Origin: Actinomycetes bacterium
GTDB lineage: Bacteria > Actinomycetota > Actinomycetes > Propionibacteriales > Nocardioidaceae
NCBI GenBank assembly: GCA_023460975.1
Contig: JAEWOG010000011.1
Location: 190,368-254,367, forward strand
Length of the DNA stretch: 64,000 nt
Reading direction: 5' to 3'
Positions 8,382 through 16,822 of the stretch are shown here, one piece after another. Made by a program: the position numbers and the translations under genes. The first letter of the stretch is position 1, and every line of letters begins with the position of its first letter. The notes under the pieces are model-generated. The model was not told the origin of the DNA and did not search any database. It was given only the letters and a program-made list of their open reading frames with translations.

Positions 8382-8899
8382 TGCGGAAGTAGCGAGTAGG
8401 ACCGCATGGTCCACGCACCGGGCTCGCCCCCGAGGTGGAACTCAATCGTCTGCCTTCCCCCCGGGAACTCGCGCGACTCGCCGGACCCCTGGATCAAACG
8501 CGACGGCTCGGCCACCATGGTGGCCCTCAGGATCATCGGAGTGTCTGACATGGTCACGACCCGCGTGACCTCATTGCCGCCAGCCTCGAACCGTCCGCCG
8601 CCGTCATACAGTTCCTCGACTTGCTTGGCGAAGCGTTCACACGGGGAACAGTCCACATACATGTCGCGGTATCGCGCGAGATTCCCAGACACCACCATGT
8701 CGTCCGACACGGACTGCCACCGCCGTACGAACTCCTCGGCGCTCTCGGCCTCGGGCTCCTGAGTTGGCGTCGCCACAGCACTCGAGGCCGTCTCAGTCGG
8801 GATGATCGGCGTGACGTCGGCGTCCGGCTCCTGATCGCCAGAACACCCAGCACTCAGAACCATCACGGACACCGCGGTCAGGACAGCCGTACGACGCAT
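8378..8899 (-). CDS. Lipoprotein resembling the DUF6318 family
   Basis: A 173-residue lipoprotein. The start is ATG 8899 behind GGGAGG. The signal peptide MRRTAVLTAVSVMVLSAGCSGD has a lipobox ending at Cys about residue 19, then a Thr/Glu-rich linker, then a folded part with ESAEEFVRRWQSVSDDM and CSPC. This looks like the actinobacterial DUF6318 lipoproteins (from memory, not checked). It is translationally coupled to the PKD-like gene. The pair separates nrdR from the lexA divergon, genes that are adjacent in Streptomyces and Mycobacterium. Confidence 0.75.
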   Translation of the reverse strand: MRRTAVLTAVSVMVLSAGCSGDQEPDADVTPIIPTETASSAVATPTQEPEAESAEEFVRRWQSVSDDMVVSGNLARYRDMYVDCSPCERFAKQVEELYDGGGRFEAGGNEVTRVVTMSDTPMILRATMVAEPSRLIQGSGESREFPGGRQTIEFHLGGEPGAWTMRSYSLLPQ

Positions 8900-8996
8900 T
8901 GCAACCTCCCGAGTCCAGCAATGACGCGTCGAAACTAGCGGAGATCGACTCCGGCCCGCCACGGCTCTCCACAGCCCCACCGAAGGCGGGAAACGA

Positions 8997-9027
8997 CAAG
9001 GGGCGGACCGCAGTGGCCCGCCCCTTG
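8997..9027 (-). terminator. Terminator after the LysM gene
   Basis: CAAGGGGCGG and CCGCCCCTTG form a perfect 10-bp stem with an 11-nt loop, beginning 59 nt after the LysM gene stop codon on the same strand. Confidence 0.8.
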
Positions 9028-9085
9028 CTTCCCCTTGGTTCCGCCGGCCGGGGTCGAATCGGCCGGCGGAAATCACCTGCTGCGC

Positions 9086-9448
9086 TCACTCCTCCACGAC
9101 AGGGACGCGCAGCTTCTGGCCGGCCTGCAGAACGGCCGAGTCCAGGGCATTGAGACGCTCGATCTGCTTCATCATGTCGCGCACGTCGTCGCCAGCGGCA
9201 ACGTCGCTGGCGATCCCCCACAGCGTGTCACCGGGAGCCACGGTCACCGTCTCGGTCAGAGCCGGAGTGCCCGCCTCGTCAGTGCCGACAGCTCCACCAG
9301 CGAAGACAAGCGCCACGGCGAGGGCCATCAGCAACCCCGCCACCACCAGGACCACTCGCCCGCGACGAGTCAGTCGAACGGACGGCGACCGACCCGCAAC
9401 GGGGCGGCGGACGGTCGTGGTCACTGGGGCGAGAACCATGGTGCTCAT
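9086..9448 (-). CDS. LysM membrane protein divergent from lexA (SOS division-suppressor type)
   Basis: A 120-residue protein: cytoplasmic N-terminus, one membrane helix at about 31-53 (VVLVVAGLLMALAVALVFAGGAV), and a C-terminal LysM peptidoglycan-binding domain (VTVAPGDTLWGIASDVA...AGQKLRVP). The start is ATG 9448 behind CCAGGAGC. Actinobacteria commonly carry an SOS-induced LysM cell-division inhibitor divergent from lexA, such as Rv2719c in M. tuberculosis and DivS in C. glutamicum. Position, topology and flanking LexA boxes all fit that role. Division inhibition itself is inferred. Confidence 0.85.
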   Translation of the reverse strand: MSTMVLAPVTTTVRRPVAGRSPSVRLTRRGRVVLVVAGLLMALAVALVFAGGAVGTDEAGTPALTETVTVAPGDTLWGIASDVAAGDDVRDMMKQIERLNALDSAVLQAGQKLRVPVVEE

Positions 9449-9551
9449 GTGTGGCTCCTGGGGAAGTAGGGGTGCCGGGTGGCGAACGATGTGTCAGTGC
9501 GATGTCTAGTCAGGAGGTCTGACAGAACTCGCTCATCGAGCAGACGTTCGA

Positions 9552-9619
9552 TCGAACATGTGTACGAGATTAGAGCAGGTGTTCGAACAAGGCAAGGACT
9601 TGATCGAATTTTTGTTCGA
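9552..9619 (-). promoter_or_regulatory. LysM-gene promoter with two LexA-box candidates
   Basis: On the minus strand a plausible promoter is -35 TTGCCT (9595-9590), a 17-bp spacer and -10 TAATCT (9572-9567). SOS-box-like palindromes lie at 9552-9567 (TCGAACATGTGTACGA) and 9604-9619 (TCGAATTTTTGTTCGA), each close to TCGAAC-N4-GTTCGA. A further self-complementary GTTCGAAC sits in the spacer at 9581-9588. Confidence 0.7.
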
Positions 9620-9708
9620 TGCTGATCGGCGGCCCGCAACGGACGCGGGCGTCCCGGGCGCCGGAACGCCGACCGGCACAGTGCCGGGCGGCACCAGGGC
9701 GACACTCT

Positions 9709-9750
9709 TCGAACAGGTGTTTGAAACCGGCCCCGTTCGGGCACTACGGT
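9709..9750 (+). promoter_or_regulatory. lexA promoter with overlapping LexA box
   Basis: The LexA box TCGAACAGGTGTTTGA (9709-9724) overlaps a -35 TTGAAA at 9721-9726. An 18-bp spacer leads to -10 TACGGT at 9745-9750. That gives a leader of about 53 nt carrying AGGAGG before the lexA ATG. This is the expected autoregulated layout. Confidence 0.8.
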
Positions 9751-9809
9751 GAGGGCAGACGACGGGCGACCCACACGGAGCCCACGCGGGCGACGACCAG
9801 GAGGACGAG

Positions 9810-10538
9810 ATGGCCAAGGACAGCGGCACCGACAAGAAGGTGCTGGAGCTCCCCGACGGGCCAGCGGATGCCACCGGGCTCACGCCCCGCCAGCAGCGCG
9901 TGCTCGCCACGATCAAGGACTCGATCGAGCAGCGCGGCTACCCGCCGAGCATGCGCGAGATCGGCCAGTCAGTGGGCCTGACGTCCTCGTCCAGCGTCGC
10001 GCACCAACTCCGCGTTCTCGAGTCGAAGGGCTTCCTCAAGCGCGATCCCAACCGTCCGCGTGCGCTGGAGGTGTTCCTGCCCGAGGTGATGGCTGCCCGG
10101 CGCGCCATGGGGTCCGCCGACGAGTCGTCGATCGACGAGACGGGCATCGGCGACAGCGCACCTGCGCCCACCTTCGTCCCGCTCCTCGGCCGCATCGCGG
10201 CTGGCGGCCCGATCCTCGCCGAGGAAAACCTGTCCGAGGTCTTCCCGCTCCCCCGCGCCCTGGTCGGTGACGGCGAGCTGTTCATGCTCGAGGTGTCCGG
10301 TGACTCCATGATCGATGCGGCCATCTGTTCCGGCGACTACGTGGTGTGCCAGCGCGCCCAGACTGCCGAGAACGGCGACATCGTCGCGGCCATGCTGGAC
10401 GGCGAGGCGACGGTCAAGACGTTCCAGCGCAAGGGCGGGCAGGTCTGGCTGCTGCCGCACAACACCGCGTACGACCCCATCGACGGCACCCACGCCACCA
10501 TCCTCGGCAAGGTGACCGCGGTCCTGCGCCGGGTCTGA
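9810..10538 (+). CDS. lexA: LexA SOS repressor
   Basis: A 242-residue LexA. The N-terminal winged helix-turn-helix covers about 25-90 (GYPPSMREIGQSVGLTSSSSVAHQL). The self-cleavage site is A131-G132, and the catalytic dyad is S166 (GDSMID) and K203 (ATVKTF). It represses DNA-damage genes until RecA filaments promote its cleavage. The start is ATG 9810 behind AGGAGGACGAG. The promoter carries its own LexA box and the divergent LysM gene shares the regulatory region. Confidence 0.98.
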   Translation: MAKDSGTDKKVLELPDGPADATGLTPRQQRVLATIKDSIEQRGYPPSMREIGQSVGLTSSSSVAHQLRVLESKGFLKRDPNRPRALEVFLPEVMAARRAMGSADESSIDETGIGDSAPAPTFVPLLGRIAAGGPILAEENLSEVFPLPRALVGDGELFMLEVSGDSMIDAAICSGDYVVCQRAQTAENGDIVAAMLDGEATVKTFQRKGGQVWLLPHNTAYDPIDGTHATILGKVTAVLRRV

Positions 10539-10577
10539 GTCGCGCCGGACCGTCCTTCCAGCACGGGCACGACTCGC

Positions 10578-10606
10578 GCTCGCGGCAGGCTCAGCCTGCC
10601 GCGAGC
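10578..10606. terminator. Shared terminator of lexA and the DinG-like gene, overlapping coding sequence
   Basis: GCTCGCGGCAGGCT and AGCCTGCCGCGAGC give a 14-bp stem with a one-base spacer between lexA (+) and the DinG-like helicase gene (-). The helicase stop codon (10593-10591) falls at the hairpin apex, so one arm encodes the last residues of the protein. Confidence 0.8.
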
Positions 10607-12585
10607 CTCCCGAGGGCCTTGCGGATCAGCCCGGGGTCAGACGTCGTCCACATCGGCGGCAGGGACGCCCGCAGGAAGCCCCCGTACCGCGCCTTCGCCA
10701 GACGCGGATCCAGCACCGCCACGACGCCGCGGTCGGACGTCGTACGGATGAGACGCCCCGCCCCCTGGGCCAGGAGCAACGCCGCGTGAGTGGCTGCCAC
10801 CTGCATGAAGCCGTTGCCCCCGGCACGGTCGGCGGCGCGCTGGCGCGCCGACATCAGCGGGTCATCTGGGCGCGGGAACGGAATGCGGTCGATGATGACC
10901 AGCTGACAGGTGTCCCCCGGCACGTCCAACCCCTGCCACAGGGAGAGAGTCCCAAACAGGCAGGTGTGCGGGTCCTCGACGAACTGCTTGGCCAGCTCGG
11001 GCAACTGGGCGTCGCCCTGGGCAAGCGTCGTCAAATGGGGCAGCCGGGCACGTACGGCCTCTGCCGCGGCCTCAGCCGCGCGCCGTGAGGAGAACAAGCC
11101 CAGCGTCCGCCCCTCCAGCGCGTCGATGAGCTCGACGATCTCGTCGATCTGCGCCGGCCCGAGCCCGTCTCGCCCGGGGGGCGGGAGGTGCGTGGCGACG
11201 TACAGGATGCCCTGCTGGCCGTAGTCGAAGGGCGAGCCGACGTCGATGCCGCGCCACGGCAGGACCCCCTCGCCGCGGGGCGAGTCCAAGGAGGTGTCCT
11301 CGCGCTCGGTGGGCTTGAGGCCCACCGACGCAGCCACGGCCCCGAAGTCACCGCCAAGCATCAGGGTCGCGCTCGCGAAGACCACGGTCCGCTCGGTCAG
11401 CAGCTTGTCGCGCATCTGGCCCCACACCTGCAGCGGCGCCACATGCAGTCGCGCAGGGATGCGGTCCCGGGCGGCGTTGAGCCACAGCACGTCGGCCTCC
11501 GAGTGCGCCGCCATCCTCTCCGCGACGGCGAACACGTCCTGCACCATGCCCCTGGCCTGCGTCCGACCGGCATCACCCGAGTCGTCGCCGCCCGACTCCT
11601 TGGGGAAGGCCGACACGCAGGCGCGCGCGGCGTCGCGTACGAGCACCAGCGCGTCACCCAACTGCTGGGGCATCTCGTCCAGCCGTCCCTCCGAGACCAC
11701 CTCGAGGGCCTCCAGGAGGGCACCCGCCGCGTTCTCCAGGTCACCGGCGGAGTCTCCCGAACCCTCCGTGGCCCACCTCGACGCCCGACGGGCGGCACGC
11801 TCGACATCGCCCACACTCAGCTCGTCGGTCGCCGCCTGCGTCACCCGCGCCACGAGTTCGTGCGCCTCGTCAATGACGACCGCGTCGTACTCAGGAAGCA
11901 TCGGGATGCCCTCGACGGCGTCGATCGCCAACAGGGAGTGGTTCGTGACCACGAGGTGCGAGCGGGCCGCCTTTTCCTTGGCACGCTCCGCGAAGCACTC
12001 GGCCCCGAAGGGGCACTTGGCCGCCCCCAGGCATTCGCGGTGGTTGACGCTGACCTGCCGCCACTCCCGGTCCGTGTGCCGAGGGGCGTTGTCACGCTCG
12101 CCCGTGCCGCCGCCCTCGGCGTCCTTCTCAGCCCAGGCGCGCAGCTCCAACACCTTTTCGGCCATCGAACCCGTCGGCACCTCCACCAGCGCGCCCTGCT
12201 CGTCGGGAACCCCGGCGCGGATGCGATGGAGGCAGGCGTAGTTGGATCGGCCCTTGAGGACCGCGTACGAGGTGTCGAGGCCCTTCGTCTCCGCAATGGC
12301 GCTGACCAGTCGCGGCAGGTCACGCTCGACCAACTGGTGCTGCAGGGCCAGCGTCGCGGTGGCGATCACGACCCGGCTGTCGTGGAGCATCGAGGGCACG
12401 AGATAGCCCAGCGACTTGCCGGTGCCCGTGCCGGCCTGCACCAACAGGTGCGTGTCGTCGGCCAGCGCCCGCGCGACCTCCTCGGCCATGTGCACCTGGC
12501 CGTCTCGTTGCTGCCCGCCGAGCGCGCTCACCGCCGTCGCGAGGACGGAGCGTACGGGGGTGTCTGCGGCGGTCGTGTCGGGCAC
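10591..12585 (-). CDS. DinG-type ATP-dependent DNA helicase (XPD-like, Fe-S)
   Basis: A 664-residue superfamily 2 helicase of the DinG/XPD group. Walker A is QAGTGTGKS at about 56-64 and the DEAH box is VIDEAHEL. Four cysteines between them (YACLHR, ECLGAAKC, AECF) match the [4Fe-4S] cluster of this family. It likely resolves R-loops, G-quadruplexes or stalled forks. The gene looks leaderless: -10 TAGGGT (12597-12592), six bases, then GTG 12585. It is convergent with lexA, a common arrangement, but I see no LexA box at its own promoter. Confidence 0.93.
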   Translation of the reverse strand: MPDTTAADTPVRSVLATAVSALGGQQRDGQVHMAEEVARALADDTHLLVQAGTGTGKSLGYLVPSMLHDSRVVIATATLALQHQLVERDLPRLVSAIAETKGLDTSYAVLKGRSNYACLHRIRAGVPDEQGALVEVPTGSMAEKVLELRAWAEKDAEGGGTGERDNAPRHTDREWRQVSVNHRECLGAAKCPFGAECFAERAKEKAARSHLVVTNHSLLAIDAVEGIPMLPEYDAVVIDEAHELVARVTQAATDELSVGDVERAARRASRWATEGSGDSAGDLENAAGALLEALEVVSEGRLDEMPQQLGDALVLVRDAARACVSAFPKESGGDDSGDAGRTQARGMVQDVFAVAERMAAHSEADVLWLNAARDRIPARLHVAPLQVWGQMRDKLLTERTVVFASATLMLGGDFGAVAASVGLKPTEREDTSLDSPRGEGVLPWRGIDVGSPFDYGQQGILYVATHLPPPGRDGLGPAQIDEIVELIDALEGRTLGLFSSRRAAEAAAEAVRARLPHLTTLAQGDAQLPELAKQFVEDPHTCLFGTLSLWQGLDVPGDTCQLVIIDRIPFPRPDDPLMSARQRAADRAGGNGFMQVAATHAALLLAQGAGRLIRTTSDRGVVAVLDPRLAKARYGGFLRASLPPMWTTSDPGLIRKALGRLAAG

Positions 12586-12644
12586 CAGAGAACCCTAGAC
12601 GCCACCACCGACACTCATCGGAGCGGCACGACGAACCTGTGGGA

Positions 12645-12677
12645 ACCCGCGGTCCCAAACCTCCGAGGACCGCGGGT
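12645..12677 (-). terminator. Terminator after secDF
   Basis: ACCCGCGGTCC (12645-12655) and GGACCGCGGGT (12667-12677) form a perfect 11-bp stem with an 11-nt loop, starting nine bases beyond the secDF stop codon. Confidence 0.85.
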
Positions 12678-12685
12678 CACCCGAC

Positions 12686-14965
12686 TCAGACGACCGCGCC
12701 GCTGTCGTTGGCGTCGCGGACGACGCGCTCCTTCTTGACCCGGCTCATCGCCCACTTGTCGTTGAGGTAGGTCAGCAGCGGCGTGGCCATGAACGTCGAG
12801 GAGTAGGTACCCACGATGAGACCCACCAGCAGGGCGATCGAGAAGTCGCCCAGCGAGTCGCCACCCAGCAGCGCCAACGCCGCCAGGATGAACATGGCGC
12901 CCAGACCCGTGTTGACGGTACGCGGCACCGTCTCCAGGCACGCCCGGTTGGCGACCTCGGGGAACGTCTGTTCCGGCTTGGACTCCCACCACTTCTCACG
13001 GATGCGGTCGAAGACGACCACGGTGTCGTTCACCGACAGGCCGATCACCGTCATGATCGCCGCGAGGAAGATGCCGTCGATCGGCTTGTCCAGCCAGGCG
13101 AAGAGGCCCACGACGATCAACACGTCGTGCGCCATCGTCACGATCGCGGACACACCGAACGTCCACTTGAAGCGGAACGCGAGGTAGATCATCTGAGCCA
13201 CGAAGGCGAGCAGGAAGGCGATGATCGCCTTGTCTCGCAACTCCGAACCGAACGACGCCGAGACTTCCTCGTCGCGAACCTGTTCGGCACCGCCGCCCAC
13301 CTCCGCGATGGCCTCCTCGATGGAGTTGGCCTCCTCGTCGGAGATCTTGCCGACTCGTACGGAGATCCGCTCGCCGCCGTCAGCCTCCTGCACCGTGGCG
13401 GTCGGGAAGCCGGCGTCCGTCACCGCCTCGCGGGCGTCGTCGACCGAGATGTCCTGGGTGGTCGAGTACTCCAGCACCCGGCCACCGGTGAACTCCAGGC
13501 CCCAGTTGAGGCCACCGTTGACCGCGATGCCAGCCATGGACACGAGCAGGATGCCGCTCGTGACACCCAGGCTCAGCTTGCGGCGGCCCATGATGTTGAA
13601 GTTCTTCTTCTCGATCCACGTACGGACCGAACCCACGTGACCCAGACCCGTCGCCTTCGGGTGCCGGTTGGCCCACTTGGTCGACATCGCCATCTCGGTC
13701 AGCACGCGGGCGATGATCAGCGCCGAGACCATCGATGCCACGACACCGATCGTCAGGGTCACGCCGAAGCCCTTGATGGCGCCCGAGCCGAGCATGAAGA
13801 GCAGCGCGGCCGCCAGCAGGGTCGTCACGTTGGAGTCCATGATGGCGCTCCACGCCTTGTTGAACCCGACGCCCAGCGCCTTGCGCAGCCCCGCGGACGG
13901 GTACTCGTCGTACTCCTCACGCGCACGCTCGAACACGAGCACGTTGGCGTCGATCGCCAGGCCGATGGCCAGCACGAAACCGGCCAGACCGGGCAGCGTC
14001 AGGGTCGACCCGAGCGCGACGAGCATGGCGTACGACAGCAGCGCGTACGAGGTCAGCGCGATCGTCGCCAGGAAGCCGACCAAGCGGTAGACGATGGTGA
14101 TGAAGATCAGGGTGAGGCCGATACCGATGAGACCGGCCTGCCAGGACGCCTTGATGGCGTCAGCGCCGAGAGTCGGGCCGACGACCGAGGTGCTGATGGT
14201 CTCGACGTCGAGCGGGAGGGCGCCGCCCTCGATCAGGATGGCGAGGCTGTCAGCCTCCTCCAGCGAGAAGTTTCCGGTGATCGACGTCGTACCGGTGATG
14301 GCACTACCGCACGCGACCTGCACCTCAGGGCTCGAGATGATCTTGTCGTCGAGGACGATGGCGATGCGACGCTGGTCGCCCTGCGCGCACGCTGCGGCCT
14401 TCGAGAGGTCACCGAAGGCGTCCGACCCCTTGCCCGAGAAGTCCACGTTGACGGCGTAGTCGACGCTGTTCTCCTGCTGGCCCGTCGAGGCGCCGGTGAT
14501 GTCGTTGCCCTCGAGCTTGGCGGGCCCCAGGTCGAGGTACTGCCCCTGCTCGTCGGGCAGGACGACCCCGCCCTTCTCCGTGGGCTTGGCCGTCGCGTTG
14601 GCCGCCGCTCCGAGCACCCCGTGGATGGTCAGCTGGGCGGTCTGGCCGATCGCTTCCTTGGCCGCCTCGGGGTCCTGCACGTCGGGCAGCTCGACGATGA
14701 TGCGGTTCTCACCGGAACGCACCACGGTCGCCTCAGCCACACCGAGCGCGTTGACGCGTCGACTCAGCACGCCGACGGTCTTGTCGGTGTTCTCGGCGTT
14801 GGCCTCAGCCTTCTCCGTGCTGTGCGTCTGGAGCAGAATCTGCGTGCCGCCACGCAGATCGAGACCGAGGCGGGGTTCCTTGGTGAGGGAGAGCGCGACG
14901 CAGCCGGCGAGGATGAGCAGGACCAGGCCGAAGCGCACGAGAAGACCGCGTGACATGAGCGACAT
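12686..14965 (-). CDS. secDF: Fused protein translocase subunit SecDF
   Basis: A 759-residue fusion of SecD and SecF, the RND-type accessory unit that uses the proton gradient to help Sec export. The SecD half has LGLDLRGGTQILLQ, the large external domain with GNFSLEEADSLAILIEGGALP, and six membrane helices. The SecF half starts near residue 450 (NFNIMGRRKLSLG) with GLEFTGGRVLEYS and GLSVNDTVVVFDRIREKW. Many actinobacteria keep separate secD and secF next to yajC and ruv genes; here the fused gene stands alone. ATG 14965 is used; a second in-frame ATG lies three codons downstream. Confidence 0.95.
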   Translation of the reverse strand: MSLMSRGLLVRFGLVLLILAGCVALSLTKEPRLGLDLRGGTQILLQTHSTEKAEANAENTDKTVGVLSRRVNALGVAEATVVRSGENRIIVELPDVQDPEAAKEAIGQTAQLTIHGVLGAAANATAKPTEKGGVVLPDEQGQYLDLGPAKLEGNDITGASTGQQENSVDYAVNVDFSGKGSDAFGDLSKAAACAQGDQRRIAIVLDDKIISSPEVQVACGSAITGTTSITGNFSLEEADSLAILIEGGALPLDVETISTSVVGPTLGADAIKASWQAGLIGIGLTLIFITIVYRLVGFLATIALTSYALLSYAMLVALGSTLTLPGLAGFVLAIGLAIDANVLVFERAREEYDEYPSAGLRKALGVGFNKAWSAIMDSNVTTLLAAALLFMLGSGAIKGFGVTLTIGVVASMVSALIIARVLTEMAMSTKWANRHPKATGLGHVGSVRTWIEKKNFNIMGRRKLSLGVTSGILLVSMAGIAVNGGLNWGLEFTGGRVLEYSTTQDISVDDAREAVTDAGFPTATVQEADGGERISVRVGKISDEEANSIEEAIAEVGGGAEQVRDEEVSASFGSELRDKAIIAFLLAFVAQMIYLAFRFKWTFGVSAIVTMAHDVLIVVGLFAWLDKPIDGIFLAAIMTVIGLSVNDTVVVFDRIREKWWESKPEQTFPEVANRACLETVPRTVNTGLGAMFILAALALLGGDSLGDFSIALLVGLIVGTYSSTFMATPLLTYLNDKWAMSRVKKERVVRDANDSGAVV

Positions 14966-15025
14966 CTTTCACCACCCGGGCAAGTGGCACTAACTCGCGC
15001 CCACCACGAAGAGGTGCTGCGTGCC

Positions 15026-16546
15026 TCAGACGGCGTACGTGGCCAGCTCGTGCGCCAGGTCGGGATGGGCACGGCCGAGGACGCGCGTACCGTCCCCCGT
15101 GTGCTCCAGGGACCCGATCTCGGCCTCCTGGTGGATCCGGTTGACGAGGTCGCCGCGCTCGTACGGCAGCAGCACGTCGAACTCCACCCCGGGGCGGGGC
15201 AACTCGGCCTCCACCAGACGCAGCGCCTCGGCGATGCCCTCCCCCGTGCGCGCGCTCACGACCATGCTGTGCGGCTCGCGGGCCTTCAGGCGGGAGAGCA
15301 CCAAGGGGTCGGCGGCGTCCGCCTTGTTGATGACGACCAGCTCGGGGACCCGTGAGGCGTCGATGTCGGCAAAGACCTCGCGTACGGCGGCGATCTGCCC
15401 CTCCGGGTCGGGGTGCGAACCGTCGACCACGTGCAGGATCAGGTCGGCGTCGGCCACCTCCTCCAGCGTCGAGCGGAACGCTTCGACGAGCTGGTGGGGC
15501 AGGTGTCGTACGAACCCGACCGTGTCGGACATCGTGTAGACGCGGCCGTCGGTGGTGGTCGTACGGCGCGTGGTCGGGTCGAGAGTGGCGAACAGGGCGT
15601 CCTCCACGAGGACCCCGGCGTCGGTGAGCTTGTTGAGCAGGGACGACTTGCCGGCGTTGGTGTAGCCGGCAATCGCCACGGAAGGGATGTGGTTGCGGCG
15701 GCGCTCGGCGCGCTTGACCTCGCGGGTCCCCTTCATCTCCTTGAGCTCGCGGCGGAGCTTGGCGATCTTGGTGTTGATGCGGCGCCGGTCGGTCTCGATC
15801 TTGGTCTCACCGGGGCCGCGGCCACCGATCCCGTCACCGCCAGCCGCACGACCGCCTGCCTGGCGGGAGAGGTTGCCACCCCAGCCGCGCAGACGCTGCT
15901 TCATGTACTGCAGCTGCGCCAGCTCGACCTGGGCCTGCCCCTCCTTGGACTTCGCGTGCTGGGCGAAGATGTCGAGGATCAGGGCCGTACGGTCGACGAC
16001 CTTGACCTTGATCTTGTCCTCGAGGTTGCGCAGTTGGCTGGGCGCGAGCTCTCCGTCGCAGATCACGGTGTCGGCGCCGGTGGCCTGCACGATCTCGCGG
16101 ATCGCCTCGACCTTGCCCCGGCCGATGTAGGTCGCGGGGTCGGGCTTGGAGCGGCGCTGGAACACCGCCTCGAGCACCTCAGACCCGGCGGTCTCGGCGA
16201 GCAGGGCGAGTTCGGCCATCGAGTTCTCGGCATCGGCGACCGTGCCCTCGGTCCACACACCGACGAGCACGACCCGCTCCAGGCGGAGCTGGCGGTACTC
16301 GACCTCGGTGATGTCCTCGAGTTCCGTACGCAGGCCGTCGACCCGGCGCAGCGCGTGGCGCTCGACCAGGTCCTGGGCACCCGTCGTCAGCTCCGGGTCG
16401 TCGTCCTCGTCATAGGCGAGATCGGCGTCAGTGAGGTCCGGTTCGTCGAGCTCGATGTCGGCGTAGCCGGAGGTGAAGTCGTCGTCGTCCCAGGCACGCG
16501 TGCTGTCCAGCTCGGCGTCGAGGGAGAAGTGCTGTGAGTTCGTCAT
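15026..16546 (-). CDS. hflX: GTPase HflX
   Basis: A 506-residue ribosome-associated GTPase that splits stalled or stressed 70S ribosomes. The start is ATG 16546 (MTNSQHFSLDAEL) behind GGAGAACGT. An acidic N-terminal extension of about 50 residues precedes the HflX domain (VVLVGVWTEGT), the glycine-rich linker (GGRGPGETKIETDRRRI), and the G domain with GYTNAGKSSLLN, DTVGFVRHLP and NKAD. The order hflX-dapF-miaA-miaB is typical of actinobacteria, although an SDR gene and other genes are interspersed here. Confidence 0.96.
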   Translation of the reverse strand: MTNSQHFSLDAELDSTRAWDDDDFTSGYADIELDEPDLTDADLAYDEDDDPELTTGAQDLVERHALRRVDGLRTELEDITEVEYRQLRLERVVLVGVWTEGTVADAENSMAELALLAETAGSEVLEAVFQRRSKPDPATYIGRGKVEAIREIVQATGADTVICDGELAPSQLRNLEDKIKVKVVDRTALILDIFAQHAKSKEGQAQVELAQLQYMKQRLRGWGGNLSRQAGGRAAGGDGIGGRGPGETKIETDRRRINTKIAKLRRELKEMKGTREVKRAERRRNHIPSVAIAGYTNAGKSSLLNKLTDAGVLVEDALFATLDPTTRRTTTTDGRVYTMSDTVGFVRHLPHQLVEAFRSTLEEVADADLILHVVDGSHPDPEGQIAAVREVFADIDASRVPELVVINKADAADPLVLSRLKAREPHSMVVSARTGEGIAEALRLVEAELPRPGVEFDVLLPYERGDLVNRIHQEAEIGSLEHTGDGTRVLGRAHPDLAHELATYAV

Positions 16547-16648
16547 ACGTTCTCCAGCGTACGCGGCTCTCCGCATCGGCCGCGAGCGGTTTGTGGGCGG
16601 GGCTCCGCTCCCACCGTCCACGGCGCATCCAGCCGGCCCCGCCCTGGA

Positions 16649-16696
16649 CCACCCCTGCCATGCACCACCCCTGCCATGCACCACCCCTTCCATGTA
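16649..16696. repeat. Three tandem 16-bp repeats upstream of hflX
   Basis: CCACCCCTGCCATGCA is present twice exactly (16649-16664, 16665-16680) and once with two changes (16681-16696). The third copy runs directly into the 19-bp inverted repeat. The remaining gap sequence (16547-16822) shows no gene. Confidence 0.85.
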
Positions 16697-16764
16697 AAGC
16701 GGGGTTATCCCCACTGGTGCATGCCTGTGACGGCGCAGCAGTAGCGATAACCCCGCTTTACATG
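16691..16764. repeat. Perfect 19-bp inverted repeat, also found at 52369
   Basis: CATGTAAAGCGGGGTTATC at 16691-16709 is the exact reverse complement of 16746-16764, with a 36-nt loop. The same 19-mer occurs alone at 52369-52387, and that copy shares 27 of 28 bases with the 16691 copy. It lies between the divergent-side flank of hflX and the end of the SDR gene. It may be an interspersed repeat or an operator. Confidence 0.85.
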
Positions 16765-16822
16765 ACCCCGGGACCCGGGAGTGCCGCCCCGGGAGGGCCG
16801 CCTCCCGGGAGAGGTCAGAGGC

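Noticed and set aside
16701..16712. TTATCCCCA as a DnaA box
   Set aside because: One near match inside a repeat, with no cluster of boxes and no dnaA or dnaN nearby.
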